The notes below the pieces were generated by a model. That model did no database searches, was not told the DNA's origin, and saw nothing but the letters and a program-made list of their open reading frames with translations. From Gracilaria gracilis (taxonomy: Eukaryota > Rhodophyta > Florideophyceae > Gracilariales > Gracilariaceae), in contig JARGSG010000012.1 in the NCBI GenBank assembly GCA_030374805.1, positions 186,001 through 250,000 on the forward strand: a stretch of 64,000 nucleotides of DNA. The letters are read 5' to 3'. This document shows, piece after piece, positions 42,322-53,544 of this stretch. Each line of letters opens with the position of its first letter. Position 1 is the first letter of the stretch. The translations under genes were made by a program, and so were the position numbers.

Positions 42322-43650
42322 TCACCCTCGCTTAGCTCGTATTCTTACTGAGATAATGATCGCTTGAAACTCAGGAGCATGGTAGGCTTCAGCGACGGTG
42401 TTTATGTTGAAAGGGATCCGGAAGTGACCCTTTCCGACTAGACGAGCTGTGCTAGAAGCAGCCTGGACAGTTTCAATATCAATGCGCTGGTATCGGATGG
42501 ATGATTTACGCGAATGGAAGAAATGATGTGTGGCTTCCGAGTCGATTGAGGCAGATTGAATCTTGGTTTGAGATAAGAGTGCGGCGTTACTCATATACTT
42601 CGCCATGTTACAGTTGAACGGAGGTGAGGGAGGAGGATCGTCATGTTTTTTGCACCACATAGGACCTGGGGTAAGAGTTTCGGTTTCCATCATCCTTCAC
42701 CTTCTCGTGCAAAGCGAGACTTCTAGTTAGACTGCCATTGTCCACTTCGGTTTTCATTTTGATCGCGTAGCGATCGACGAGAGCCACCTTTTGAGCGGGT
42801 CTGCTGTCGACGGTCAAGACGGGAGTGGTCACGTTGATTTTTGACCGACTGGTCGCGTTCTAGTTTTTAACAATTCCTCGCATAATGTCCACGACGTCCG
42901 CAGTAATAGCAGTTGTCATCGTTTCGGCCTTTTATCATTTAGGAGTTATTATTATTACGATGGCGTTATCGGCGTTCACCTTTGTTTGCCATGTTTGCTT
43001 TGGGTTGGGTCGATGTTGTCGTTGTAGTAGACTGGGTTTGCTGAAGGTTGTTCGGATTCTTGCACCGAGCAACTTCTGCTTCGACTGCGTCGACGATAGA
43101 TTCGAATCCAATGCCAATAAGGTTCGTCATCATGGCCAGAGGGGCGAAGGAATCGGGAAGGCTTTGGATGAGCTTTGAAAACTCCTCCATATCCGCAAGT
43201 TCTTCGTCGTACGTGGCCAGTTCTCCAACAATTTCGAAGAACTTTGAGACATGTTTGTTCCAGTCATCTTTCTCTTTGTACATCACTGTGTACAACTTGT
43301 GACGAATTTTTTAGACGGCTTGCGTATTCGAAGTGATATGTACACGTTTAGGTTCGTCCCATAGCTCTTTGGCAGACTTCTCGTCATCGTCCACAAATGT
43401 TCCGACGAGTACGAGAGGGGAGTCAAAAAGGGACAATTTGATAGTGCTCTTGGCTTTGAAGGACTTCTCAAACCAGTCTCTGTGTGTCCGGTTGTCCACG
43501 TGGAATCCCTAGGGCCGGGGTTTCAAGCCAATCAGGAATGCGTCTTCGCGAAGGAGATACGCAAGTATACGACGGCGCCACAAGATATAGTCAGTTGTTA
43601 CCTTGAGCTCCGGAAGCTTTGAAAGGATGCCTTCTTGAGAACCTGGTTTG
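42322..43650 (-). pseudogene. Ty1/copia remnant G (gag and start of protease)
   Basis: On the minus strand gag begins near 43640 (KLPELKVTTDYILWRRR), crosses an in-frame TAG at 43511-43509 and continues DWFEKSFKAKSTIKLSLFD, YTVMYKEKDDWNKHVSKFF and LIQSLPDSFAPLAM, the usual UBN2-type gag. A zinc knuckle CYYCGRRGHYARNC is encoded near 42917-42876. The protease follows: IDSEATHHFFHSR, where the active-site DSGAT has Glu for Gly, then GKGHFRIPF and AYHAPEF. Sequence after 42322 is not recognisable, so the integrase and RT are lost. Confidence 0.75.
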
Positions 43651-44867
43651 GGGCAACGCCGTGTGGGAGGTGGCTACCAATACTTGTTCATATTCCGACA
43701 AGTCGGTCAACCCCCTGAGTCGTGGCATATGAATAGAAATAGCCAGTACAGTGGGAAGGACACGTGGATTACGGATGAGTCTGGAGGTTGGCCACGTACA
43801 CGTGGAACGGTCGTCACGACGTGTGGGTAATTGCCACTGGGCGTGGGCCAATTTGATTAGCTTATTTAATTAGTTGGAGGCGAGCTACACTACTTAGTGC
43901 GCCAGCGACCCCGCCGCACCCAGTAAATCCTCCCCAACCAGTGCTGGCTCTAGACTTCTGCGTCTTTGGCGGTCGTCGACTCCTTCAAGGAGATAGGCTC
44001 CATGTGGTGCAAAACCTTGACAGGGAGATGGCAGGCGAAGGTGTTCGGGGCCTCCTTCTAGTGAAAGCAGCCCGGCGAACAGAGCCACCTTTGTTAAGTA
44101 CGCTAGCCGGGGGTAAGACCAGTACTTACCGTCTCGACGAGCGAACAGGTGTAGAAACCAAGAAGTCGGTTCTATACGGCGACGGGGTCGGGGATGACGT
44201 CATAGAAGTGGAACAAGGGTACACAGTAGTGGGGACACGGACCGCGACTGGCGAGGCTACGATCAAAGCCAACCCAAGACAAAAAAGGCGACACCGGTAT
44301 GTGGGGCAGCGATAACTGTACAATAAGGGCGAGGAACACAAACACACATGCGGTTAAAAGGACACACCGACGGTGGACGTGCTGGAAGCTCCACACGGTA
44401 GGTGACTAGTCTTGCGCAAGGAGTCGGCTCTCCGTGAGGAGTTTACCGAGTACCAGGCGTTCCTGAGTCAGAGCCGAACACGCTCTTGTTAGCGTTTACT
44501 TGACCGAGATGGCCCAAGATGACCAAGTCATATACTATGGCGTCGGCCATCCAACTGTAAGGTCGTGCACTAAATAAAGTGAATTATATATAGAAACTCT
44601 CCTACGAAGGGTGTCATGCACAACCACACGTGTATAATTTGTACTCCTCTTGCCAAGGGAGCCAAAGTCCAGTTTGGATTCCATCATCCTGTACGAAGGG
44701 TGCATTATCTCCTCATATACAGAGCCAAGTGCTACCATCACTAATGAGGTGTATATGACTCGTGGAAACGGCTAAGTATCGCGAATAGCGTTGCTCTACA
44801 CTCAGTTGCCAACGGATAGTCTATCTTCTCTGCTTCATCTGAAAGAACCTAACTCTGGGATTGTTTT
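43651..44867. other. No gene recognised; flank of copia G and LTR E
   Basis: Contains a plus-strand frame at 43941-44315 without a recognisable motif, and CACGTG words near 43760, 43798 and 44627. Part of it may be the 5' LTR of G or the U3 of LTR E, but I cannot align either securely. Confidence 0.3.
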
Positions 44868-45205
44868 ACCGCTATTTGTCGCGTTCGACCCTGTACAGGG
44901 ATAACCCTGGGGTTTGCCGTACCTTTTACCCCTTTTCCACCTCTCCATTTTCCGCTCTCGCGGATCCTCTTTTTCTTTTCCCCACTTCTGTGGACCCATA
45001 CCTCTTGCGAGGATACCTCAACCCACACACGTGGTGCCCATCCAATTCTTTGTTCAACTCTTTACGCTCCGTCGTGACGGCTTGGCCTCGGCTTACACCC
45101 GACTTCGTCGTGCCTTGCCAGAGAGGCTCTGTCTGCTGACTGGCCTCCAAGGGAGGAAGATTTCGGACGTCTTCTTGGTGTCGGTCTGCCTATGACGTTG
45201 CACCA
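44868..45205 (+). repeat. Partial LTR E, diverged relative of LTR A
   Basis: Follows the 3' part of LTR A in order: ACCGCTATTTGTCGCGTTCGACC (A has ACCACTATTTGTGTGTCTCGTTCTGACC), a pyrimidine run, TCTCGCGGATC, CACACGTGG, GTGACGGCTTGGCCTCGG, GACTTCGTCGTG, GAGGAAGATTTCGGACGTCT and GACGTTGCACCA at the end. No internal retrotransposon sequence follows, so it may be a solo or truncated LTR. The 5' limit is uncertain. Confidence 0.55.
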
Positions 45206-45789
45206 CACCCGAAATCGTAAGCGCACTGACCTACTTAGACGGGAAAGGGTTTCGCAAGAAAAGTTCATCTACTTGAGTGAGAAAGGGATCCGCAATCTTC
45301 TTTTTCTGGTGTGAAACTTAAGGTGACCTCAGTCCCATCCGGAGAGCTAGGCAATCGATGTAAGGCAAATACCCACTATAAAGCAGCTACCACCGCACCA
45401 CAACGATCCAGACTTCGAAAGAGATTCTCGCGAACGCGTAGCGGTGGATACTTCACTCGTGAAAACAATCAGTGTTTGCAGCAATATTTAGCCACGCCCG
45501 GTGGCAGGAAAACAGTCGAAGCTGAGCAACAAACACGAATGTCCGAGAAATAAGGGAGGTATAGATAAAAGAAATCCCGTTCCGCAGGTTAGGGTTACTT
45601 GGAAACAAGAAAAGTGATTAAAGAAGAGGGAGAAGTGCCCAGGAAATTGAAGCCTCAAAGCCGGCGTGTGTGGGTGCCGCTGATTGAAAATTCCCGGCGA
45701 TTGCCGTTGAGACGAACGATTTTCGATTGCGAAAGAAAATAAAACGCGTGTGCAGGAAAAAAGAACCACAATGACCAAAAAATGTTGTG
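45206..45789. other. Left flank of gypsy B; small unrecognised ORF
   Basis: An 80-codon plus-strand frame at 45311-45553 is basic and unrecognised. The sequence ending AAAAAATGTTGTG directly before element B shares GTTG with the sequence after B at 62639-62642, a possible target duplication. Confidence 0.35.
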
Positions 45790-46337
45790 TGGTATGATGC
45801 ACAAAAAGGAGAGAGTCCGAAGCGGTCTTGAGACGGGAGCGGCGGCAGCGTACAGTCTTCTGACTGTAATGAATCCGAACGGAGAGAAGGGGCGGAAGCA
45901 CTGAGCGGTCGAGGGGAGAGTGGACGATTGGTATCACCAGGCACGTGCAGGAACGTGCGGAAGGGTACGAACGGTCTGAGAAATCTAATAAATAAGTATC
46001 CGTGCGGTCTATTGTGAGGGCAAACTAACGAAGAAGACATTCGGCAGAAGATGCTTGTCGTTTACGATTGGGGCCTCGGGAGATCCGAGCTACAACTAAA
46101 TATCGGGTCTAGCCCCCTACTGACTATTGTACGATCGGTCTAATTTGCATTGTCACCACCCAGCACCACACAACTTGTACACGTGTCCAACTGGTGCGCT
46201 CCGCCAACCCGTCCGGCACTCGATCACCAACTTGTACACGTGGCGGTGCCACTGCACCGGCCAACCGTGCACTACCATTTTGTACGTGAACGGCCAATTG
46301 CATACACTGCACCCCAACTCGGGCCCACTATACTACA
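45790..46337 (-). repeat. 3' LTR of gypsy B
   Basis: 548 bp, TG...CA ends on the plus strand (TGGTATGATGCAC ... ACTATACTACA). It matches 55663-55984 joined to 62413-62637. It contains CCGAACGG, CCGTGCGG and CCGTCCGG, and two CACGTG boxes (TTGTACACGTGTCC, TTGTACACGTGGCG). Confidence 0.88.
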
Positions 46338-46349
46338 CATCCCCCTCTT
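46338..46349 (-). other. Polypurine tract of gypsy B
   Basis: The minus strand reads AAGAGGGGGATG directly before the LTR start TGTAGTATAG. It confirms the orientation and the LTR boundary. Confidence 0.7.
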
Positions 46350-46656
46350 ACACTTGCGCGACGGTGTATGACTGTGCAGACCACAGGTGTCCGTGCGAGC
46401 AATGTCGACGTCCCTGACAATGCAGACGCCCAAGTCCGATCGGGTATGAACATTTGCCTATCTGGCGTCCATGGCGGCCACCATACGGAGCGTACCTGGC
46501 GGAGCTATCAGGGTGTGAGCTCCGCCGACCGCGAGGTGTACGTTTGGCGTCACCCCTTCGGTAAAACGCACCAAGTGTGTGCTGAGTCTGTACGGTGAAC
46601 GGGAAGCCGCAGCATCCGCTTTCGGAAAGTTTGCCCGGAAAAGGCGGGGCGAAGCC

Positions 46657-47001
46657 ATGGCCAATTCTACGAAGTTTACTGTAGAAGATACTGTAGGAAT
46701 GGACTCGTCGTGGAGCGCTAACCATGTTACGTACGAGCGGACACAACGACAGATGCTGACCGCAGCGCAGGCGTGCGGGTATCCGAATCGGCACGTACGG
46801 TTCGTCTCGAAGGAGAACGTCCGACGGGTGTCCGAATCGGCGCGAACGCTCCGTCTCGAAGGAGAACGATCAACAAGTGTGCCAATCGGCCCGCACGGTA
46901 CGTCTCGAAGGAAAACGTCCAGTGGGCGGTTCCTTAGCAGTCGGGCGTTTGCCTGGATAGTGCAATTACGTCGTGTCCGTATCGGTAATCCACGTTCGTG
47001 A
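46657..47001 (+). CDS. Small antisense ORF in gypsy B (hypothetical)
   Basis: ATG in a GCCATGG context at 46657 opens 114 codons (MANSTKFTVEDTVGMDSSW...) opposite to pol. No family is recognised. It overlaps a 49-bp tandem repeat, which supplies its C-terminal third. It could be a leader segment of the larger antisense ORF or a chance frame. Confidence 0.25.
   Translation: MANSTKFTVEDTVGMDSSWSANHVTYERTQRQMLTAAQACGYPNRHVRFVSKENVRRVSESARTLRLEGERSTSVPIGPHGTSRRKTSSGRFLSSRAFAWIVQLRRVRIGNPRS
46786..46932. repeat. 49-bp tandem repeat, three copies
   Basis: AATCGG starts units at 46786, 46835 and 46884, each with CGTCTCGAAGG(A)(A)AACG. Each unit contains a CCG-N3-CGG or CCG-N2-CGG word, so the array is a local cluster of the motif that marks element B. 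Confidence 0.75.
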
Positions 47002-47790
47002 ATGGACTGACGGTCGAAAGACTGTCAGTGCTCATCATGACCGAACGGGCGAGGGACGTTAGTAGGAGTAAGGCGTGATTGTACGAATTGGACGCGATGC
47101 GGTGACGGAGATCAAGCGGTGACAGTCATAGTATGATACGGCGCACGGTCCGAAGGGAAGCGATCGCGCCAGCCAGACGAGTCTTCTAGCAATGACGCGC
47201 ACCGGTCGGGCTCAAAAATTTACGAATTAATCGTGCCAAGAGTGCATGCGCCCCGAGCATGCGTCGGTAACCGATTCGGTACACAGTCTTGCGTGTAGAG
47301 GCGCGCGCGTGCAAGCCGAAAAACCTTAAGTATTTTGACCGTGCGGCGAGTCCAAATCGTGCATTTTGAGCGCCTGAAACGCAACCGTTTCGAAGCTAGT
47401 AACCAAACACTGAATCGCCGTTTTTGATACCGAACGGGCAGGCAATTTCCGCGACGGATTTTTTTATTCGCCTTGTAAGTAACCGCGCCGCCCTGCCCGC
47501 CTGGCCGCGCGTATGCGGCGAAAGAGCGCATGCAATTCCGTTCGGGGACAGCACACTGATAACGTGGCGGGGTACGTTTGGCGTTACGAAGTGGGGTTCC
47601 CGTTACGGAGTGACGTCTCAAAGCCACGCAGTCCGTGAACGGTTCGAAACCCGTCCGTGCGGAAGGCAGAGGAGCAGAACTCTGTCTCTGCTCGCCATCG
47701 ATGCCATGACCGTTCGGAGTTTTCAGCCCGTAGACAGTAGAGTAGCAGGAGTTTCCCCCGCAGGTCGGTGAGAAACTGTTACAGTACTCG
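47002..47790. other. Untranslated part of gypsy B
   Basis: No convincing gene. Contains several CCG-N2-CGG motifs (47041, near 47339, 47434, 47524, 47672, 47709). A minus-strand frame at 47813-47220 is open but unrecognised. Confidence 0.4.
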
Positions 47791-49004
47791 TTGGAGACCG
47801 ATTGGGACAACACTCCGGGGTTTCTTTGGTACGACTACTACTCCGATACGTTCCCGGCGATGCCCTCGACCGGATCGGTCGTGACGCCGATCACTCGGGT
47901 CCTGAAGGGTTTGAAGAGTGTCCTCCCCAGCCCTTCAAAACCGTTCCGGACTTCTTCCCGCATGGATTCATGGCGCAGGACTTCCAGGACGTGGCGCCAC
48001 TGCCGACTACGATGGTTACACCAGTTGAGGCGAAGGCCGTTGTGAAGGCAGGAGTACAGGCAGGATCTGGTCGGAAGCCTCGGGACAAATCCTGTTTCGC
48101 CATTGAGGACAGCGCCAGCCCGCATTCGCACGGTGATACACACAAGGCCTTCATGGCTCTCCGTGCGGCTTGTATTCCGTGCGGCGAAGAGCAGCCTGCG
48201 ACGCTTGAGAACGCCCTGTTGGCGGCCCGAGCATGGATGCGCCGTGCGGTCAACGCCGAGACTTCTCTCTGTGAGCAGGCTCAGGCGCAGCTTAACCTGC
48301 TCAGTTACCTCCGAGCCCACTCCTTGTTGGTCCTGGCGTCTTACGAGAAGTCCGTGACAGCTAATCTGGGTATGGCGCCCGGTGTGGATGGGACACCGAT
48401 GTAAACGTTCGCGCCGCCGTTAGAGGAGCTGGTGACCAAATCCTATGAGAACATTGCGCAACAGGTCGATGCGGAGCGCATTGTCGACCATATCGTTAAG
48501 AACATGCGCCAAGCCGCGGAGTCCTCCTTGAAGGGCGTCGAGCTGGTTGCGCCTTATATTCCGCCCGGGAAAGAGCCTGACGGTGAAGGCCAGTCAGGTG
48601 ACGGTGCAGGGCCGAGCGGTACGAACGCGGCTCTCGAAGGGGAAACTCCGCAAGAGGAGGTAACTCCTGCGGTCGAGGATGTTTCCATGCCGTCTCCAGG
48701 CGGAGATCAAGAGAGAACGGAGACCGTCACGGTTGAGGAGGACCTTATAGAGCCGGCGCCTGCACCCGCAAGCCAATCAGGCAGTAAGTTGGGTGGGAAA
48801 AAGAAAGTTGTGGCCACTTCGCCGTGGCCTGGAGCCCCCTTGGCGTTCCAGCTGACGAAGATCGGTTCGGGTTCGCGTGGTGGTTCCGCTGCGGGCCGTA
48901 GTACCTCTCCGTGGGGTACTCGAGGGCGCGGTATTACGAAGCCCGGTTGGAAGAAGACTACTTCGTTCACCGTGCGTACTCGTAGCTTTTTTTCTTCTAA
49001 GTAA
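47791..49004 (+). pseudogene. Antisense ORF of gypsy B, unknown protein
   Basis: Plus-strand frame between the 3' end of pol and the 3' LTR, transcribed against the element. The start is probably in the phase at 47791 (TDWDNTPGFLWYDYYSDTF), moving near 47860 to the main phase, which runs to TAA 49002-49004 with one in-frame TAA at 48402-48404. It has helical segments (TPVEAKAVVKAGVQAG, ENALLAARAWMRRAVNAETS, ANLG), a coil (AERIVDHIVKNMRQAAESS), an acidic Pro-rich spacer and a basic Gly/Arg/Ser-rich end (GSRGGSAAGRSTSPWGTRGR). The pattern suggests a nucleic-acid-binding or capsid-like protein, which is inference. No similarity to the element C antisense ORF is evident. Confidence 0.6.
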
Positions 49005-49242
49005 ACTTGTGATTGTTTGTGATGACCTGTGGGCCAATAGCATGTCGTTCTGCGTGTGCCGTTGTCGAAAAAGGCGGCGTTTTGTACAATTCGGAAAGTA
49101 ATTGACCAATAGGCGTACGTTGGTGGCAGTTTGCCGCCCAATGATAACGTAGTGGCGGCGCCTTTTGGTGCCCCGTGACGGTTCACCGCTTGCGAGCCAG
49201 TACGTACGATTTCGGATCTCCGATCTGAACCTTTCCCCTTCC
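49005..49242. other. Convergent intergenic stretch in gypsy B
   Basis: Lies between the 3' ends of the antisense ORF (plus) and pol (minus). It would hold termination signals for both; none is distinct. Confidence 0.35.
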
Positions 49243-51079
49243 TTAAGGCATCGCCGCTACCGAAGGGTTTCGGTGACGCCAATAACGTGCGATGAAGTGC
49301 TGGAAGATGCGTTCCGGCGGTTTGAAGATATCCTGATCGGTGCGGTACCCGTGCCATCGTACGATGTATTCTTGTCCGTTCGGGGTGTCGCGATGGTCGA
49401 CGATGCGTTCCACCACGCTCGAAACTGTTCCGGGGGGTGGAGTAGGTTGGTCGTCGACTGGTTCGTCCGCATACGGTCCCTCAGGGTCAGCAGCTACTGT
49501 GCCGCGTGTCCGTTTGGAAGTGACCAGTGTGGTTGTTGGCCGTGCAGTTGGGGCTTTTGTTACTCTGTCAATACTGACGGTGTTGTGAAAATTGTCTTGG
49601 TTCAGAGTGACAGTAGCATCCGTTGCGGATACGACCTTAAACGGGCCAATCGTCTTCGGTGAGAGCTTCCGATACGTACGCTCCTGATCCGTAAGGTCCT
49701 CCTCTGCGTTCTTATAGTCCGGTCGGTCAACGAACACCTCTTTCCCAGGGATGAAGCTCGGCGTGTACCGTACGGGCTTATCAAAGTTTTTCTTATAGCG
49801 CTTTCGAGCGCGGGTCAACTTTGTCCGAGCGGTCTGCAACTTGGCCTGTAGAAGTTTGAGCGTGTAGCGTTTTAACCGAGCGGCAGTGGGCTCTGTAGGA
49901 GTCGTAGGGTCCAGTGACGTACTGGGCTCATCGAGCAGAACGCTTGGTGGCTTACGCGTTAGCGCAACGTCGAACGGTGCGGTGCCAAGAGATCGATGGA
50001 TCTGTAGGTTGTAGCCGTACGTAAGAGGTTGCACATACGCGTGCCAAGTGTTCCGATGATCTGCGACGTAGTGTCGCAGTCTCTCTACAAGCGTCTTATT
50101 GAACCGTTCGGACTGACCATTCGTCTGGGAGTGGTACGCAGTTGTCAGTACGTGTTTGGTTCCCAACGCGGCGCTCACAGTCTCGAAGAACTTAGAGACG
50201 AATTGGGTCCCGTTACCGCTCAGCAAGTAGCTGGGAATTCCGAACGGGTAAACTCAGTTCTCCAGGAAGGCCTTCGCGACTGCGGGAGCTGTGGTTGACC
50301 GCATGGGAATAGAACATGCTATCTTACTAAACCGATCGGTAATAACCAGTATGTACTGGTAACCGTTTACGGACTTCGTGAATGGACCGACGATGTCCAT
50401 CGCAACGAATTCCAGCGGACCGGCGGCGGGGAACAGCTTCAACAGCTTCTGCGACTTGAAGCGTGTTCCATTCGTCACCGGGCATGTGCGACAGTCCCGT
50501 ACGGTCTGGAATACATTATTGGCCATGTGCGGCCAGTAGAAGTCTCAACGGAGACTTTCATACATTCGAGTGGAGCCCGGATGGCCCACCAGACGGGGGT
50601 AGTGTGCCAAGTAGAGGACGCGTGCCTGCAGTGATGGAGGTACGACCTTCTGAAAGGCACCGTCTAATGGGGCTTTGCGCACAATAAGTCCGTTTCGGTC
50701 AATGCCGAACAGAGTGACACCGTTGCCGATGTGTTTCCGTGTGGACTCACGGAAACGGTCATCTGTCTGAGCTCGTACCAGCTCTTCGACCGTGACCCGA
50801 ACGATATTAGTTTCCTCCGAGGTGACAGCAAGCACCTCGGGGATGCCAGCAGATTTCCGTTCGGGCGCTGGCCATTCTGTACTCATCACCGTCAACGGTA
50901 ATGTTGTCGATGACGTAACTATCGTCCGTACGGTCATTCACTAGCAAGCAGGGGACCTCTTCGTTCAATGGGGCATCGTCTTCGCCATCCGTCTAGATCC
51001 GAGAAAGCGCATCAGTCGCTTGGTGCTTGATACCCGGACGGTGGACAACATCGAATTCGTACTCTATAAGACGCAACCG
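49243..51079 (-). pseudogene. Integrase and chromodomain of gypsy B
   Basis: One phase on the minus strand from about 50937. Linker and zinc region (YLAHYPRLVGHPGSTRMYES, then an in-frame stop at 50547-50545, and CRTCPVTNG). Catalytic core: VAMDIVGPF has the first Asp; after a stop at 50256-50254, LLSGNGTQF has Gly where the second Asp belongs (50226-50212); NGQSERFNKTL keeps the Glu. The C-terminal barrel (YRKLSPKTIGPFKVV) and a chromodomain (VERIVDHRDTPNGQEYIVRW, PPERIFQHFIARYW) follow to TAG at 49245-49243. The linker to the chromodomain is about 80 residues, against about 380 in A. Confidence 0.85.
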
Positions 51080-52399
51080 CTACCACGCCAGTAACCCTGA
51101 AGCGTCCGCGAGATTCATTATCCACCTCAAGAAGTGGTGGTCCGTTCGGACTGTGAACCTCTGACCCTCCAGGTACAAACGGAGGTGCAGTATGGCCCAG
51201 ACGACCGCAAGGCATTCCCGTTCGGTAGTTGAGTGTTGCCGTTCGGTCTTGGATAGAGAGGGGCTCCAATAACTGATTGGTAATAAGCCTCCGTCCGGTT
51301 GTTTCTGTAGCACGGTGCATCCTACCTGTCGGTCGCATGCGTCCGTATCCAAAACATACGGGTACTCTTGACGGGGAATGGCCAAAATGGGCGGGCATAT
51401 CAGTCTTTGACGTAATTAGTCAAAGGTTTCGTATTCCGTATCGGTCAGTGTCTCGAACTTCGTGGGTTGCCCCTTCTCAAACTTGCGGTTCAATGGAGCC
51501 GCAATTTGGGCGCAGTTTGCGACAAACCGACGGAATACGTTACAAAGCCCCAAGAACGATCGGAGCTTCGTCTAGGTCGTAGGCGGTTTAGCCTGCTTGA
51601 TAGCGTTTTGTGTCCTAAGAGAAACTTGTCGCCTGCCCGGTCGGATAATGTGGCCTAGATAGTCCACCGTGCCACTAAAAAAGTAGCACTTGTCCAGTCG
51701 GGGAATAACACAAGGCGAACGGAGCATATGCAGAATGGTCCGCACATGGTCATAATGCTCTGCAACCGTCCGGGAATAGAGGATTACGTCATCAAGGTAT
51801 ACCAGTGCGTACTGCTATTTCACCCGTGAAAAGATGATATCAAGACGCTAAAAGGTAGCCGGTGCGTTCTTGAGTGCGAACGGCATTCTCCGATAACGAT
51901 ACAGTCCCATGTGCGACGTGAACGTCGTTTTGTCTCGGTCGGCTTCGTCCATTTTGGTCTGCCAATAATCACTGTTGGCGTCTAAAGTGGAGAAGATTTG
52001 TGCATCTCCTAGAGAGTCGATGAATTCGTCCATTCGGGGTAGTAGCTACGTATCCCGTACGGTCGTAGCGTTCAGCCGGCAGTAGTCGACGCAGAAGCGA
52101 AGGCTTCCGTCTTTCTTGAGCGCGAATACGACGGGGCTGGCCCATTCTGCCGATGACGGTTCTATGACACCAGCAGCGAGCTGCATTTTCACCTCCTTGC
52201 GTTCGGGTTCTCTCCAAGCCGGTCCGGCACGGTACGGCATCTGGAATATGGGTTTAGTGCCTGATTCCAGATAGATGCGGTGCTTCGCTGCCGCAATCGT
52301 TCCGCGATGGCCGTCCTACATATCCGCAAACGGTCGAAGTAAGTCAATGACTTTATCCCGTTCAGAAGCATACTCCGGACTAATCTGTACCTTGCTGAG
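51080..52399 (-). pseudogene. Reverse transcriptase and RNase H of gypsy B
   Basis: One phase with in-frame stops (near 52320, 52048-52046, 51850-51848 and 51817). Motifs in order: AAGVIEPSSAEWASPVVF, LRFCVDYCRLNATT, FSTLDANSDYWQ, MPFALKNAPATF, ALVYLDDVILYS (intact YLDD), DYLGHIIRPG and LRSFLGLCNVFRRF. RNase H shows LDTDACDRQVGCTVL, TTERECLAVVWAI and RTDHHFLRW. A frameshift separates it from the integrase. Confidence 0.85.
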
Positions 52400-53299
52400 C
52401 TAATCCTTCTCACCTTTCCGTACGGTTTCTTGCTCCTCTTTGGCATCCTTGTCTTTCCGTTCGAAATTACTGTCCAAAATCGGGGTGTGTTCCCCCTCCT
52501 TAGACTCGTCGCTCCGCGACGAAAGTTGCGGAGTAATGAGCGCTACAGGAGATGGAAGGGCAAGTCCGATAACGGTGTTCTTTTGTAACCAGACCAAGCG
52601 GTCCGAGAAGTTCGCTACGCGAACGAAAAAGGGTACGTCCGGTCGGAGCTTCATAACTACACCCGCAAGGAGTATTAGTTCGAGCGTCGATCCCGTCCGG
52701 TGATGAGACTGTAGAAAGACCAAGCTGGACGTTTTGGTGGTTACCAAGACGTTCGTTTCCGGCATTGGGGGTAGAACAACCAGACGGGCAACGTGTATCT
52801 TAATAGATGGGGTTTCCCGTTCGGGTTCTGGTTCCGGCGTGGAATGTGCATTTGGTCCGTAGGCGGAAGACTGTATAGATACCGGTTTGGAGTGACGGAG
52901 GAGTATTGTACGTTTTAGTGGTTGTATTGCCAAGACGTACTTGTCAATAAAAGAAGTACCGTTTAGTACGCTGGTGGAGAGGTTAGAAACCACCAGGAAC
53001 TGTACTCGTACGTTGAGGTCACCGATTCGGACCATAAAGGGGAGAACTTCCACAACGTCCATTCGGTTCTTCGACGCGTCCGTAATTCGGGGTCTTACAT
53101 CCGGTCGGAGTTATGAGCGCCAATTTGGAGGGCGATGGTGTTCGTGAACCAGACAGGATCTGGCTCCGGTATCAAGAACTCCCGTTAACGGATACATCAG
53201 TGCCGTATTGAGGCCAACCGACACGTGCACCTTGTAGTTCGTGCTAGAAAAGAAGACCGTTTCGGCTTCAATATCGGTATCGGTCAGGTCACATGTCAA
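52400..53299 (-). pseudogene. Protease segment of gypsy B pol
   Basis: Retropepsin site GVLDTGARSCLVHEHH near 53180-53133, in-frame stop at 53113-53111, then VRVQFLVVSNLSTSVLNGT, the end of the retropepsin fold, and a linker (LLAGVVMKLRPDVPFFVRV, then WLQKNTVIGLALPSPVA) that matches the linker in A (YVLIANLGKTTQYLVKNQVI) in pattern. It ends in a charged stretch at a stop codon at 52402-52400. Confidence 0.8.
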
Positions 53300-53544
53300 A
53301 ACAGCGAGCTCCCCTCGGATGGAGTCCGTTCGGTCTGTTGCTGACGGGGCGAGGCTAGGCCTCTGTGGAGGAGGCGATGCCTATACGCTTCTTCCCGGTC
53401 GTTTTCCTGGTCGGGGACAGGGTTCTCGACCAGCATAGCGGCCTTTGTCGGTCTTGATGAGTACGTCTGGCGAGGCTGTTCGCCCTGGCGATACCCTACG
53501 TTGTCCTTCGGGTTATCAGGCTTCCGTCCGGTCTGGTAGGCACT

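Noticed and set aside
46786..46932. CRISPR-like array
   Set aside because: The 49-bp units are directly abutting without variable spacers, and the DNA is eukaryotic.
47625..47665. tRNA-like T-arm (GGTTCGAAACC)
   Set aside because: Stem lengths do not fit and no D-arm, anticodon arm or acceptor stem can be placed upstream.
47220..47813. 197-codon minus-strand frame in the 3' region of B
   Set aside because: No motif; Arg/Cys-rich composition typical of the antisense of CpG-rich DNA; not continuous with pol.
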